Source of the DNA: Cohnella terricola
GTDB taxonomy: Bacteria; Bacillota; Bacilli; Paenibacillales; Paenibacillaceae
NCBI RefSeq assembly: GCF_007786475.1
Contig: NZ_VNJJ01000018.1
Location: 23,025 to 87,024 of the forward strand
Reading direction: 5' to 3'
Length of the DNA: 64,000 bases
Part shown: positions 8,013 to 16,851 of the stretch, in pieces
How positions within the stretch are numbered: position 1 is the first letter of the stretch
Layout of the letters: every line of letters starts with the position of its first letter
The notes under the pieces: model-generated
The model's input: only the letters and a program-made list of their open reading frames with translations
Told to the model about the DNA's origin: nothing
Database searches by the model: none
Made by a program: the position numbers and the translations under genes

Positions 8013-8347
8013 TCTCTCGCCTCCTTCTTCTCGACTTCCGATGTGATTTTCAAACCGGCGATCCCGACGATCAGGACCACTACCAGGATCAGCTTCCCCG
8101 CGTTCAACGGAACGCTGAAAAATAGAAATTCCGCCATTACCGTTCCCGCCGCACCGATCCCCGTAAACACAGCATAGGTCGTTCCGACCGGAAGAAAACG
8201 GGAAACGTAGATCAACCCGGCGAAGCTGAGCAAAATGCCGAGCGCGGTCAGCACCCATTCTCCCGCGTTCGAAGCATGCTTCAACCCGGATACCCAGCCG
8301 ACCTCGCATACTCCCGCGGCGATAAGCAACCCCCATGAACGATTCAT
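8009..8347 (-). CDS. ykkC: paired small multidrug-resistance exporter subunit, YkkC-like
   Basis: A 112-residue four-helix SMR protein with the proton/substrate glutamate at E15 (AAGVCEVGWVSGLKHA) and PVGTTYAVFTGIGAAGT, matching YkkC. It forms the first subunit of the YkkCD pair. The start is the ATG at 8347 (MNRSWG) preceded by GGAGGTG. An in-frame extension further upstream would be translated through the riboswitch and is rejected. Expression should rise with guanidine because a guanidine-I aptamer and terminator precede it. Confidence 0.9.
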   Translation of the reverse strand: MNRSWGLLIAAGVCEVGWVSGLKHASNAGEWVLTALGILLSFAGLIYVSRFLPVGTTYAVFTGIGAAGTVMAEFLFFSVPLNAGKLILVVVLIVGIAGLKITSEVEKKEARE

Positions 8348-8418
8348 TCCACTGCACCTCCGTTTGTATGTTGTCCCCGCGAACGAACCGGATTCCTCGA
8401 CAGGAGCCGTTGCGCAGC

Positions 8419-8495
8419 AAAAAGCCCGAGCGCATCGCAAGGCCGCCGCAACGATCCGAATTCGTCGCGTACCTCATCGATACTCCCGGGCTTTT
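8419..8495 (-). terminator. riboswitch expression-platform terminator
   Basis: The 3' end of the aptamer (AAAAGCCCGGGAG, 8495-8483) can pair with CTCGGGCTTTTT (about 8430-8419), which ends in a T run. Aptamer folding and terminator folding therefore compete for the same bases, the usual ON-switch arrangement of this class. Confidence 0.75.
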
Positions 8496-8590
8496 ATCCC
8501 TCCGTGTCCATCTTCTCACGCGAGAAGATGAGCTCCCTCTTGGACCGAACCGGCGCCATCCTGCAACCGTGGAACCCTAGGGACCCTAAT
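8483..8590 (-). ncRNA. guanidine-I (ykkC class) riboswitch aptamer
   Basis: The minus-strand leader of ykkC contains the conserved 5' block CTAGGGTTCC and the conserved 3' block ACGGAGGGATAAAAGCCC followed by GGGAG, both diagnostic of the guanidine-I riboswitch. Between them is a GGTCC element and a GC-rich hairpin arm (CATCTTCTCGCGTGAGAAGATG). Genetic context agrees: the gene controlled is a YkkCD-type exporter. Confidence 0.9.
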
Positions 8591-8605
8591 CTGATGATTC
8601 ATTCC

Positions 8606-8634
8606 AAAATACTTTAGTATAGGCTTGATGTCAA
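8606..8634 (-). promoter_or_regulatory. SigA promoter of the riboswitch-ykkCD operon
   Basis: Minus strand TTGACA (8629-8634), 17-base spacer, TATTTT (8606-8611). The -35 element starts four bases after the minJ stop codon, and transcription would begin just before the aptamer. Confidence 0.8.
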
Positions 8635-8637
8635 TCC

Positions 8638-10044
8638 TTATTTTCTGGCTCCGGCGCCGCGCGGCGGCAACCCCTCATCCTCCGAGGGTTTCTCCGCCTC
8701 CGCTGCCAGCTTCGCCGTTTCTTCCGCGGCCGCAAGCTCGGCGGCGGCTTGCTCCGCTTCCTTGCGGGCCTGCATTTTCATCGTCGGAGAATTCTTCTGC
8801 CTGCGCGCCCTTCCCCTTAGTACTTGCCAGATCGATGCGGAACGGGACGCGGCCACAAACTCAACGTCTTCGTCCGGCGCGAGAATGAGTCCGAGCTGAT
8901 AATGCTCTCCTTCGTATCTGGCGCGCTGCAGGAATTTAGCGTGACCTTCGCGATTGACGACTTCCAGCTTGCAGAAAGCGGATTGAAGCTGCAATGCGGC
9001 ATGAAGCTCCTCTTTGGTACGGACGGCGACTCCATTCACTTTCTTGATCAGTTCCCCGGCATGAAGACCGAGTTCGGCCGCCGGGGTACCCGGCAGTACC
9101 GCGAGCAGCCTGACGCCTTTGCCATCCTGCGCATAAAGGGGATCTTTACCGCTCTCCTTCATGCGGCCGAGCCAGCCAAGCGCTTCATGCAGGACGAATG
9201 CCCCCGCGGACGCGACGATCGTAAGCTGCGGCCACCATTCGGCACCCGCCGCAAGGGCCGCGATAACGACCCCGTACAACATCAGCAAGTTACCCGAAGA
9301 TCTGGTTTTCTCTTCCGGCCAATACGCCTTCGTTCGGTCGCTGAAGCCGATCAATACCGGAAAGGCGAGCAAGCTCCACACGCTCGTATCTCCGCCGAAC
9401 AATGGCGCCCACGGCAACGCGAAACCTCCGCCGGACGCCGGTATCATCCATAACAGCGGAATCGGCCATACTCCGGAGAACGCGTAAGCGCCCATCGGTT
9501 TTCCCCTCTTGCCCAAGAGGAACAGGGGAATCGCAAGCTGTTTGCCTTGCAGCCTGACCAAGAAGCCTTCCGCGATATGCAGCAAACCCGCCATGAAAAG
9601 CAGCCCGGGCACATCGATCGCCGACAGCGTTCTGAACGCATCCGCGATCGCGCCTTCCCCCGGTGTGATCTCGGTCCACTCGAACAGCGCCTGCAATACG
9701 CCTAAGGCTCCCGCCGCGTAGGCCAAACACATATATCTCAATCGGAATAAAGCCAGTATCCCCGTCGCGACCCACAAGAACATCAACGTTTCCGAATTCA
9801 ACTCCGCTCCGACTCCCAATCCGGCGACGGATAATACCGCGCCGACGGCAACGCCCGCGGCGATTCTCATTAACGTCAAATATAACGTTCCATACAATCG
9901 AACATGGTACAGCTTGCGTTGCAGCGTAACCGCATGGCGGGCATGCCACCACGCGATTGCAACCGCGATATAGAAATACGGGAGGGTCAGCAAGCCGAGC
10001 GCGGCTTGCCCCACTTCCCGCAATACGTCCAACAGAGGATCCAC
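8638..10044 (-). CDS. minJ: MinJ-like multi-pass PDZ membrane protein
   Basis: A protein of about 468 residues with six to eight hydrophobic helices, then a PDZ domain (about 300-375, GVRLLAVLPGTPAAELGLHAGELIKKVNG) and an Ala/Glu/Lys-rich tail. In B. subtilis MinJ bridges DivIVA and MinD at septa and poles. Identification rests on architecture plus position next to ctpB and ftsEX, as in Bacillus. I place the start at GTG 10044 because AAAGGGGAG sits seven bases upstream. An in-frame ATG seven codons earlier (10065) has a weaker site. A terminator separates it from ctpB, so it probably has its own promoter. Confidence 0.72.
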   Translation of the reverse strand: MDPLLDVLREVGQAALGLLTLPYFYIAVAIAWWHARHAVTLQRKLYHVRLYGTLYLTLMRIAAGVAVGAVLSVAGLGVGAELNSETLMFLWVATGILALFRLRYMCLAYAAGALGVLQALFEWTEITPGEGAIADAFRTLSAIDVPGLLFMAGLLHIAEGFLVRLQGKQLAIPLFLLGKRGKPMGAYAFSGVWPIPLLWMIPASGGGFALPWAPLFGGDTSVWSLLAFPVLIGFSDRTKAYWPEEKTRSSGNLLMLYGVVIAALAAGAEWWPQLTIVASAGAFVLHEALGWLGRMKESGKDPLYAQDGKGVRLLAVLPGTPAAELGLHAGELIKKVNGVAVRTKEELHAALQLQSAFCKLEVVNREGHAKFLQRARYEGEHYQLGLILAPDEDVEFVAASRSASIWQVLRGRARRQKNSPTMKMQARKEAEQAAAELAAAEETAKLAAEAEKPSEDEGLPPRGAGARK

Positions 10045-10084
10045 CGGCCGCTCCCCTTTCGTCATCCAAGTCAGCCTTTACGAG

Positions 10085-10117
10085 AAAAAAGGAAGTTGAC
10101 CTAAGGCCAACCTCCTT
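10085..10117 (-). terminator. terminator after ctpB
   Basis: Minus strand AAGGAGGTTGGCC-TTA-GGTCAACTTCCTT followed by a T run. It lies between ctpB and minJ. Confidence 0.85.
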
Positions 10118-10175
10118 ACTATTCGACGGCGGGCAGGGAATTCCTTCTCCGCCCGTCTGTATCGCCGATGTTCTG

Positions 10176-11657
10176 TTAGGGGCGCTTCGACATGTTAAGC
10201 AGCTCCCCGGCTTTGGAGATCGCCGCCTGCCACTGGGCATCGTAGCTACGATCCTGGATTTTGGCGTATAGCTTTTCTTCCAACCGCTGTGCCGTCTCTT
10301 CGTCGACTTCTCCGGTAACCGGCAGTGATTCGCTCTTTTGGAAGCTCTCAACCGCCTTCTTCGTTCCTTCGCTGAAATAGCCGTCCTTCCGATCCGGGGG
10401 AAAACCGGCTCCCAGAAGGATGTTCTGAAGATTCTCGACAGGTTCTCCCGTGGTATCGTATTTCAACACGTTATCCCGGGGCAATCTCCATGCCTGAAAA
10501 TAAGTCGGTTGCTTGACCCGAACGTCCGGATCGATCCCCTTCTCGTTGATCCACGTTCCGTCGGGAAGGAGCCACTTGTAGACGGTCAGCTTGAGTATAC
10601 TGCGATCACCCAGTTCTCCGTTAAAGGGGACCTGAACGGTTCCTTTGCCATAAGTCGTCTCTCCGATCAGCACCGCTCCCGCGGATTGCTTTAACGCGCC
10701 CGCCAGAATTTCCGCTGCGCTGGCGCTGCCTTTGTTCATGAGCACGACTATCGGGTATGGCTTATTGCCTTTCGCTCCGTGCGCGGCGACATCGACCTTG
10801 CGAGTACCGTCTCTGTATTCGGATTGAACGATCGGTTTACCCTTCTCCAGCAATTGGTCAGCCACCTCAACCACTGATTGCAGAAACCCGCCCGGATTAT
10901 CCCGTACATCGACGACAAGCGCCTTTAAGCCTTGAGCCTCCAGTTCCTCGAGCTCGTTTTTCACCTGAGCGGCCGTCTCGTCGGTAAATTGATATATGGA
11001 AAGATAACCGACTCCGCTCGCCGCCATTCCGGAATCTACCGTTTCCGGATTGATCCGATCCCGGACAAGCTCCAGGTCGAGAGGGGTCGCAACTCCCCTT
11101 CGCTGCACTTTCAGCTTGACCTTCGTCCCCTTAGGACCCCGAATCTTGGATACGGCCTCGCTTAGCGTCAGGCCATTCAAGCTTTCGCCGTTGATCGACA
11201 ACAGCACATCCAGCGGCTTCAGCCCCGCTCTCTCTGCGGGAGTTCCGCGGATCGGGGATTCGACGATGACCGAGCCATTCTCGATTCGGAGTTCTGCTCC
11301 GATTCCGGTGAACGCTCCATGGAGGGCGTCGCTGAACTTCTCCGCTTCCTCTTCCGGCTTATAGACGGAGTAAGGATCATGAAGCGACTCCACCATTCCC
11401 TGAATCGCGCCGTCAATAAGCTGCTCCCGTTCCATTGGCAGCGCATATCGCCTTTCGATAAGCGACAACGTTTTATTTAATTTATACAGTTCGTCCTGGC
11501 TAAGCCCCTCGGACCCACTGGGAGAAGTTTCGCTCGCCTTTGCGCCGGAACTCACGAATTTCCATTCCGGAAATTCGAACAATGCATAAGTCGCAACGCA
11601 GGCGGCAACAGCCGTCAGCACCATCATAGCCGCGACGGTGCGACCTCGGAATAACAC
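10176..11657 (-). CDS. ctpB: carboxyl-terminal processing protease (S41), CtpB-like
   Basis: A membrane-anchored S41 serine protease of about 493 residues. Counting from the longest frame (start at 11684), it has an N-terminal anchor helix (about 15-37), a PDZ domain near 125-210, the catalytic core with Ser322 in NKGSASAAE, Lys347 in GKGTVQ and Gln351, and a C-terminal peptidoglycan-binding domain (about 420-475). CtpB in Bacillus processes the SpoIVFA signalling protein in sporulation. The GTG at 11657 is chosen because it gives the typical start VLFRGRTV and has GGGGAG upstream; the longer ATG start lacks a ribosome site. It follows the M23 hydrolase gene after a terminator. Confidence 0.92.
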   Translation of the reverse strand: MLFRGRTVAAMMVLTAVAACVATYALFEFPEWKFVSSGAKASETSPSGSEGLSQDELYKLNKTLSLIERRYALPMEREQLIDGAIQGMVESLHDPYSVYKPEEEAEKFSDALHGAFTGIGAELRIENGSVIVESPIRGTPAERAGLKPLDVLLSINGESLNGLTLSEAVSKIRGPKGTKVKLKVQRRGVATPLDLELVRDRINPETVDSGMAASGVGYLSIYQFTDETAAQVKNELEELEAQGLKALVVDVRDNPGGFLQSVVEVADQLLEKGKPIVQSEYRDGTRKVDVAAHGAKGNKPYPIVVLMNKGSASAAEILAGALKQSAGAVLIGETTYGKGTVQVPFNGELGDRSILKLTVYKWLLPDGTWINEKGIDPDVRVKQPTYFQAWRLPRDNVLKYDTTGEPVENLQNILLGAGFPPDRKDGYFSEGTKKAVESFQKSESLPVTGEVDEETAQRLEEKLYAKIQDRSYDAQWQAAISKAGELLNMSKRP

Positions 11658-11752
11658 GTACCCCAACTCCCCGAATTTATCCATAATAATTAGTTTATGA
11701 CAAGCTTAGTCTAAAAATCCTCTTTTTACAAGATGAGCTCCGGCGCTATACG

Positions 11753-11793
11753 CAAAACAGCCGTCGCCCGACACGCTCGTCGGAGATCGGCTG
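11753..11793 (-). terminator. terminator after the M23 hydrolase gene
   Basis: Minus strand CAGCCG...CCGAC / GTCGG...CGGCTG forms a nested stem followed by TTTT, between the M23 gene and ctpB. Confidence 0.7.
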
Positions 11794-11805
11794 CTGCTCG
11801 CGGGA

Positions 11806-12975
11806 TTACTTCAAATAAGGCGCGGGATCGACCGGTTCGGCGTTTTTACGAACTTCGAAATGCAGATGGTTACCCGTCGATTGCCCGGTCGAGCCGACCA
11901 ATCCGATTTTTTCGCCCCGCTTGACGGTCTGGCCCTTCTCGACCAATATTTGGCTCATATGCCCGTACAGCGTCCACAACCCGCCGCCATGATCGATAAT
12001 GACGCAGTTGCCGTACCCGCTCCAGGATTGGGCAACCGTGACGACGCCCGTCTCGGCCGCATAGATCGGCGTTCCCTTCGGAGCGGCCATGTCCAAGCCC
12101 GTATGAAGCTTCTTCGAGCCGGTAATCGGGTGAATCCGGTAACCGAACGGAGAGGACAAACGGTATTCCGATTTTAACGGCATGCCGAGCTTGCCGCCTT
12201 TATAATACGTTTTGATCCGGTTTTTCTGGGCCTCTAATGCCGAGGCTTGCTTCGCGAGCTCCGTCAGTTGCTTCTCGGATTCCTCGCTGATCTCTTCCAT
12301 TTCTTCGATCTCTTTGGTCAGCTTGGAGATAAGCACTTCTTTATCGCTTTCTTCTTTCTCCAAAGTCGCCTTATGGCTTGCCATTTCTTCATACAGCAAC
12401 TTGATGTCGGCAAGCTCCTGTTCGCTTTGCTGCTTCAAGTCCGCGACATTGTCGGCATATTTTTTCTTCTCGTCCAGAATGTTACGGTCTTGGGCGGCGA
12501 TCGATTCTACCGCGTCGAACCGGCTCAGGAAATCGGAGAAGCTTGCCGAGTTGAGCAAGACATCCAGGAACGATACCGGTCCAGCCGTATAGGCCATCCG
12601 GACCCGCGAAGCCATCAGTTCGTCGCGATTGTCACGCTGTTTGATGGCATCTTCAAGCTCTTGGCCCGTCAGGAACAGCTGCTCTTCCGCCTCGGCGATC
12701 TTCACTTGAGTGTTCTGAAGCCGCTTCTGAACCGTCTCGATGCGTGCAAGCAGCGTCTCGATATCCGCTTTGGTCGACTGCTGTCTGCCCGTCAATTCAT
12801 TAACTTTATTCTCGGCATGTTTCTGATTGCTAGCCGCCTTCTCCATGTCCTTTCTGACTTTTTTCAGATTTTGCTCGATTTTCTCAAGCTCGGACAGGGC
12901 TTGTCCGTCGTAAGGTTTCGCCACCATTCCTACGACGATCAGCATCGCAACCAGAAGCAACAATTTCTTCTTCAC
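11806..12975 (-). CDS. M23-family peptidoglycan hydrolase with coiled coil (EnvC-like)
   Basis: A secreted 389-residue protein: signal sequence (KKKLLLLVAMLIVVGMVA), a long coiled coil (about 28-240), then a C-terminal LytM/M23 domain. The zinc ligands appear intact (H291-x3-D295 and H370-L-H372), so unlike E. coli EnvC it is probably an active endopeptidase rather than only an activator. The gene lies directly after ftsX, suggesting that FtsEX controls it across the membrane, as FtsEX controls PcsB or CwlO in other Firmicutes. The start is GTG 12975 behind AAGGAGG; a longer in-frame extension overlapping ftsX is not real. Confidence 0.88.
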   Translation of the reverse strand: MKKKLLLLVAMLIVVGMVAKPYDGQALSELEKIEQNLKKVRKDMEKAASNQKHAENKVNELTGRQQSTKADIETLLARIETVQKRLQNTQVKIAEAEEQLFLTGQELEDAIKQRDNRDELMASRVRMAYTAGPVSFLDVLLNSASFSDFLSRFDAVESIAAQDRNILDEKKKYADNVADLKQQSEQELADIKLLYEEMASHKATLEKEESDKEVLISKLTKEIEEMEEISEESEKQLTELAKQASALEAQKNRIKTYYKGGKLGMPLKSEYRLSSPFGYRIHPITGSKKLHTGLDMAAPKGTPIYAAETGVVTVAQSWSGYGNCVIIDHGGGLWTLYGHMSQILVEKGQTVKRGEKIGLVGSTGQSTGNHLHFEVRKNAEPVDPAPYLK

Positions 12976-13028
12976 AATAAGCCTCCTTCGAGAACGGCAC
13001 GCCGCTCCCGGATATCGGTGTCTTGTCG

Positions 13029-13946
13029 TTATACCCGCAAATACCGGCGAACCGAAATCGTACTGCCGAAAATGCCCAAAAGCGTACCTAAGATCATAAC
13101 CGATCCGCCAACCATTCCCGTTACTTCGTCTACAGTCGCGAATTGAATCATGTATAACCCGATCGTTGCGCTTGTGGTATGTACCAACTGCGAATATCCG
13201 ACCAGCAATATCGTCGCGCTGATCAATGAACCAAAAAATCCGATAATTGCTCCTTCGATAAAAAACGGCCAACGGATAAAACTATTCGTAGCGCCGACCA
13301 GCTTCATGATCGAGATCTCGCGGCGGCGCGCGATGATCGTCATCTTGATTGTCGTCGAGATCAGGAACATCGCCATGACGGCCAGCCCGAGCACGATTAC
13401 GAGACCGATATTGCGGACCGCGTTCGTGATGCTGAATAGCTTCTCGATCGTGTCCTTGCCGTATTTAACCTTGGAAATCGACTTGTCCGGGTCAGTCAGG
13501 TTGAGCGCTTCGATCTGTTTGGCTATGTAACCGATCTTCTGCGGATCGAAAGCTTCGACTTCGAAAGCATCGGGGAGGGGATTGTTCTCCTTGTCATAGC
13601 CGTCGAGCGCTTCCTTGCCTTCTTCTCCCATGCTCTCGCGGAACCGTTGCAAGCCTTCGGCTTTAGGTATGTAGGTGACGGATTTGACTTCCGGAATCCG
13701 CTTGATCAACCGTTCGATCTCTTCCGCTTTCTGAGTCTGCGTATCGACTTGGAGATAGACATTAATCTGAACCTGGTTGTCCAATTGATCGGCAAGCTTG
13801 TTGACGTTAAGGGCGAGCAGCATAAAAATTCCTAGAATGAATAAGGAAACCGAGATGGAGCTCATGGATGCGAATGTCATCCAGCCGTTGCGGCCGACGT
13901 TCTTAAAGCCTTCGCGAATATGGCGGACAATGGTGCTAAATCTCAT
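13029..13946 (-). CDS. ftsX: cell-division ABC transporter permease FtsX
   Basis: A 305-residue membrane protein with the FtsX layout: N-terminal helix (GWMTFASMSSISVSLFILG), a large extracellular loop, and three C-terminal helices including the IARRREISIMKLVGATN motif. With FtsE it transmits ATP-driven conformational changes to a cell-wall hydrolase outside. The start is taken at ATG 13946 ([13 protein letters not shown]), which has AGAGGGG about nine bases upstream and matches the usual family N terminus. It overlaps the end of ftsE by 11 bases. The M23 hydrolase gene follows 53 bases after its stop. Confidence 0.92.
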   Translation of the reverse strand: MRFSTIVRHIREGFKNVGRNGWMTFASMSSISVSLFILGIFMLLALNVNKLADQLDNQVQINVYLQVDTQTQKAEEIERLIKRIPEVKSVTYIPKAEGLQRFRESMGEEGKEALDGYDKENNPLPDAFEVEAFDPQKIGYIAKQIEALNLTDPDKSISKVKYGKDTIEKLFSITNAVRNIGLVIVLGLAVMAMFLISTTIKMTIIARRREISIMKLVGATNSFIRWPFFIEGAIIGFFGSLISATILLVGYSQLVHTTSATIGLYMIQFATVDEVTGMVGGSVMILGTLLGIFGSTISVRRYLRV

Positions 13947-14622
13947 AGCCATATTCCCCTCTCTGCTGATCGCGAACAATGCTTCCGTTCTCGATGGCGA
14001 TGACGCGCTTGCGCATCGTGTTCACGATCTCTTTGTTGTGGGTGGCCATGACGATTGTCGTGCCGCGAAAATTGATCTCTTCCAACAGGTTCATAATGCC
14101 CCAGGAAGTCTCCGGGTCCAAGTTCCCCGTCGGTTCATCGGCCACGATAACCGAGGGATTGTTGACGATCGCGCGAGCGATCGCTATCCGCTGTTGTTCG
14201 CCGCCGGACAGCTGGGCAGGCAGGCTTCCCGCTTTATGCTTAAGCCCGACAAGTTCGAGCACTTCCATCGTGCGTTTGCGGATCAGGCGCCGGGGCGTCT
14301 CGATGACTTCCATGGCGAACGCCACGTTCTCGAAAGCGGTCAGCTTGGGGAGCAGCCTGTAATCCTGAAAAATAACGCCGATGTTGCGTCTAACGAACGG
14401 AATTTTGCGGTGCTTCAGCTTGCCTATATTAAACCCGTTGACGGATATTTGGCCTTTGGTCGGAACTTCTTCCCGGTAAATCAATTTCATGAACGTGGAT
14501 TTACCCGCTCCGGAAGGTCCTACGACGTACACGAATTCGTTGCGGTCGATGACAAGGTTAACCCCTTGAAGCGCCGTCGTGCCGTCAGCGTAGGTCTTCC
14601 ATATGTCATGCATTTCAATCAC
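13936..14622 (-). CDS. ftsE: cell-division ABC transporter ATP-binding protein FtsE
   Basis: A 228-residue ABC ATPase with Walker A GPSGAGKS (35-42), signature LSGGEQQR and Walker [10 protein letters not shown]. Length and motifs match FtsE. It partners with FtsX, encoded immediately downstream and overlapping, to control a septal or lateral-wall hydrolase in the cell envelope. The start is ATG 14622 behind AACAGGAAGTG. It is the first gene of the ftsE-ftsX-hydrolase unit. No clear promoter could be assigned in the 250-base divergent spacer with the VanW gene. Confidence 0.95.
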   Translation of the reverse strand: MIEMHDIWKTYADGTTALQGVNLVIDRNEFVYVVGPSGAGKSTFMKLIYREEVPTKGQISVNGFNIGKLKHRKIPFVRRNIGVIFQDYRLLPKLTAFENVAFAMEVIETPRRLIRKRTMEVLELVGLKHKAGSLPAQLSGGEQQRIAIARAIVNNPSVIVADEPTGNLDPETSWGIMNLLEEINFRGTTIVMATHNKEIVNTMRKRVIAIENGSIVRDQQRGEYGYEI

Positions 14623-14869
14623 GGTATCACTTCCTGTTAAGATTCAGACTTAAGATACTTCGACATCATGCCTGATAATCCTCTCTTTGTCGATCGCTTT
14701 CGAGGGAAAATCTGTCGACACGAGTCTGAAATCCTTTGCCCGGCTTGGAATTACGGAAAACTTTAGAATTTTTTAATTTTTGAGAAGAACGAAACTCGGG
14801 AATTGTTGTATAACCTTTTAGTAACATTTGTAAGAAAACAGAATGGCGGGATCGGGGTGTGTTTGGAAC

Positions 14870-16336
14870 GTGAAAAAGTTGGGGATCATCGTCATTGTCG
14901 TTGTTTTTCTTCTGTTTGGCGCCGGCTTGGGAGCCGCGATGAGCTATGGTAACGACGAGGCGCTGCCGGACGGATTCCGAGTCGGCGGATTAAATGTCGG
15001 GGGTATGACTCCGGATGAGGCTATCGAGAAGGTTAGAACGAAGGTGAACGAGTTGGAATCGACCCGGGTCGGCATCGATCCGGCCAATTTGGGGACGACG
15101 GTCGAAATACCGGCGAAGACTCTAAAAGAGCTGGGATTCCAGATCGACGCAGTCGACGCGATAAAGGCGATCGAACGGCATCGGGACTACTCTTGGTGGG
15201 AACGGGCCAAATTGCGGTACTACGGGACCAAGGGCGAGTCGTATGACGTGGTCGCGCGCTGGGATGAACTAAAACTTCATCTCGTCGCGGAAGAAGCTTG
15301 GGGGGACCTGATCAAGGAAAGCGGAGAGAACGCCTCTCGAAAGATCGACGATCGGGATATCGTCGTCTATACGACCGAGAAAATGGGCAAGCGAATCGAA
15401 CTCGCTTCTGCGATCGAGGATATTCGGCGGCTTGGTCCGACTTTATTGACGGACACGGAAAGCGGTGTTCGTTTGGTTAAAGCCTCCATAGACGAAACTC
15501 TGCCGAAGATTACGGTCGCTTCGCTGAAAGCGGACGGTCTGGATCGCAAGCTGATCGAGTTTACGACCTCCTTCGCGACAAGCGGCCAAGGTCGCTCCCA
15601 CAACGTCGCTGTCGCCGCGATGGCTCTTAACGATACGCTGCTGATGCCCGGCGAAGTGTTCGAGTACGGGAAAATTGTCGCCAAAGCGGAGAAGGAATAC
15701 GGCTACATGGAAGCCCCCGTCATCCTGAAAGGAAAGCTGACCCCAGGCATCGGAGGGGGCATCTGCCAAGTATCCAGCACGCTGTACAACGCCGCGCTGC
15801 TGACTGGTCTTGAGATTGTCGAACGGCGCAACCATTCTCTGCCGGTCAGTTACTTGCCGCGCGGGCTCGACGCGACGTTCGCGGACGGGTTCGTGAACTT
15901 CAAGTTCCGGAACTCGACGGGTAAACAATTGCTGATTCGCACGACGGTCGAGGATAAGACGATCACGGTAAAACTGTTCGGAACGATGGATGAGCGCATC
16001 TCTTACCGAACGGAAACGGAGGAGCTGAAAGTCATCCCTCCGAAGACGGTTTACGTCGCCGGAGAAGGCATAGCGCTCGGCCGGCAGCAATTGCTTCAAC
16101 AAGGCTCGAACGGTTACTTGGTGGAATCGTTTCTGGTGAAAATGATCGACGGCAAGGTCGTTGAACGCAAGAAGCTGTCCAAGGACACGTACCGTGCTCA
16201 AGACACACTCATTGCCGTCCATCAGGACGATCCGAGGTTGGTTCCGGAAAGCGGGAAGAAGCCTATGCCGGGGGCCGGAGAGGGCAAACAGCCCCAGCCT
16301 CCCATGGAGGGCGGAGAGATTGTAGAGCCGGTGTGA
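14870..16336 (+). CDS. VanW-family membrane-anchored protein with G5-like domain
   Basis: A protein of about 488 residues with an N-terminal anchor (GIIVIVVVFLLFGAGLGAAM), a putative peptidoglycan-binding region (about 45-230), the VanW domain containing LTPGIGGGICQVSSTLYNAA, a G5-type domain, and a Pro/Gly-rich tail. It resembles B. subtilis YoaR. VanW was first noted in vancomycin-resistance clusters, but its activity is not established. An alternative ATG start at 14843 has no ribosome site, so the GTG at 14870 (VKKLGI) is preferred. It is divergent from ftsE and convergent with the mazEF pair. Confidence 0.82.
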   Translation: MKKLGIIVIVVVFLLFGAGLGAAMSYGNDEALPDGFRVGGLNVGGMTPDEAIEKVRTKVNELESTRVGIDPANLGTTVEIPAKTLKELGFQIDAVDAIKAIERHRDYSWWERAKLRYYGTKGESYDVVARWDELKLHLVAEEAWGDLIKESGENASRKIDDRDIVVYTTEKMGKRIELASAIEDIRRLGPTLLTDTESGVRLVKASIDETLPKITVASLKADGLDRKLIEFTTSFATSGQGRSHNVAVAAMALNDTLLMPGEVFEYGKIVAKAEKEYGYMEAPVILKGKLTPGIGGGICQVSSTLYNAALLTGLEIVERRNHSLPVSYLPRGLDATFADGFVNFKFRNSTGKQLLIRTTVEDKTITVKLFGTMDERISYRTETEELKVIPPKTVYVAGEGIALGRQQLLQQGSNGYLVESFLVKMIDGKVVERKKLSKDTYRAQDTLIAVHQDDPRLVPESGKKPMPGAGEGKQPQPPMEGGEIVEPV

Positions 16337-16366
16337 GGGAACTCCGGCAGCGCCGAAAATAATGAT

Positions 16367-16393
16367 AAAACGGGCCGCCCGAAAGGCGGCCCG
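16367..16393. terminator. bidirectional terminator between vanW and mazF
   Basis: GGGCCGCC-CGAAA-GGCGGCCC is a perfect 8-bp GC stem. On the minus strand it is followed by GTTTTATC, favouring termination of mazF transcription; on the plus strand the T tract is poor. Confidence 0.75.
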
Positions 16394-16452
16394 AACCTTG
16401 AGTAATCCCAAACCTGGAAATCCGAATATATTCGATATCAATTCAGCCCGCA

Positions 16453-16851
16453 TCAAGCGAGAATCGCTTTTACGTAATCCGAAACTCGAATATAGAATGT
16501 CGACCCTGGATCAGCACGACCGATGACGATAGCATTCCTCGCGTGGAGATCAACCGATTTGGCGTGATCCGGGAGCGCAACGCCTTCCAGAACGGAGATT
16601 TCCGGGCGATCGGCCAGTTGGCCATCGAGAGAAATCGCATCGACGCCGGTTGGAGCCGGAACCTCGAACGGGGTATTTTTCACTTTCGTTGTAATGGGAA
16701 TGATAAATGCGAGCTTAGAACTCGAGAACGACCGAATAAATCCATCCGAAAGAACGATTGCAGCCCGATATCCAGCCTGCTCATTCCCGACCTTGGGCAG
16801 CAGCTTAAGCCAGACGATCGAGCCTCGCACCACTTCACCTTGGACACTCAT
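16453..16851 (-). CDS. mazF: MazF/PemK-like endoribonuclease toxin
   Basis: A 132-residue protein of the MazF/PemK fold. The N-terminal RGSIVWLKLLPKVGNEQAG followed by YRAAIVLSD is the family signature, and a conserved central Ser/Thr region (IIPITTKVKN) follows. Such toxins cleave mRNA when the labile antitoxin is lost. It overlaps the AbrB-type antitoxin gene by four bases, the usual toxin-second operon. The sequence is diverged from chromosomal ndoA/mazF of Bacillus, so target specificity is unknown. It ends in a GC-rich hairpin. Confidence 0.82.
   Translation of the reverse strand: MSVQGEVVRGSIVWLKLLPKVGNEQAGYRAAIVLSDGFIRSFSSSKLAFIIPITTKVKNTPFEVPAPTGVDAISLDGQLADRPEISVLEGVALPDHAKSVDLHARNAIVIGRADPGSTFYIRVSDYVKAILA

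Noticed and set aside
7692..8519. 275-residue minus-strand ORF reading through ykkC's frame and into ykkD
   Set aside because: Only its last 106 residues are the YkkD protein; the rest is out of frame with ykkC and crosses the riboswitch.
14623..14842. Promoters for ftsE and vanW in the divergent spacer
   Set aside because: Several A/T-rich hexamers exist but none gives an acceptable -35/-10 pair at normal spacing.
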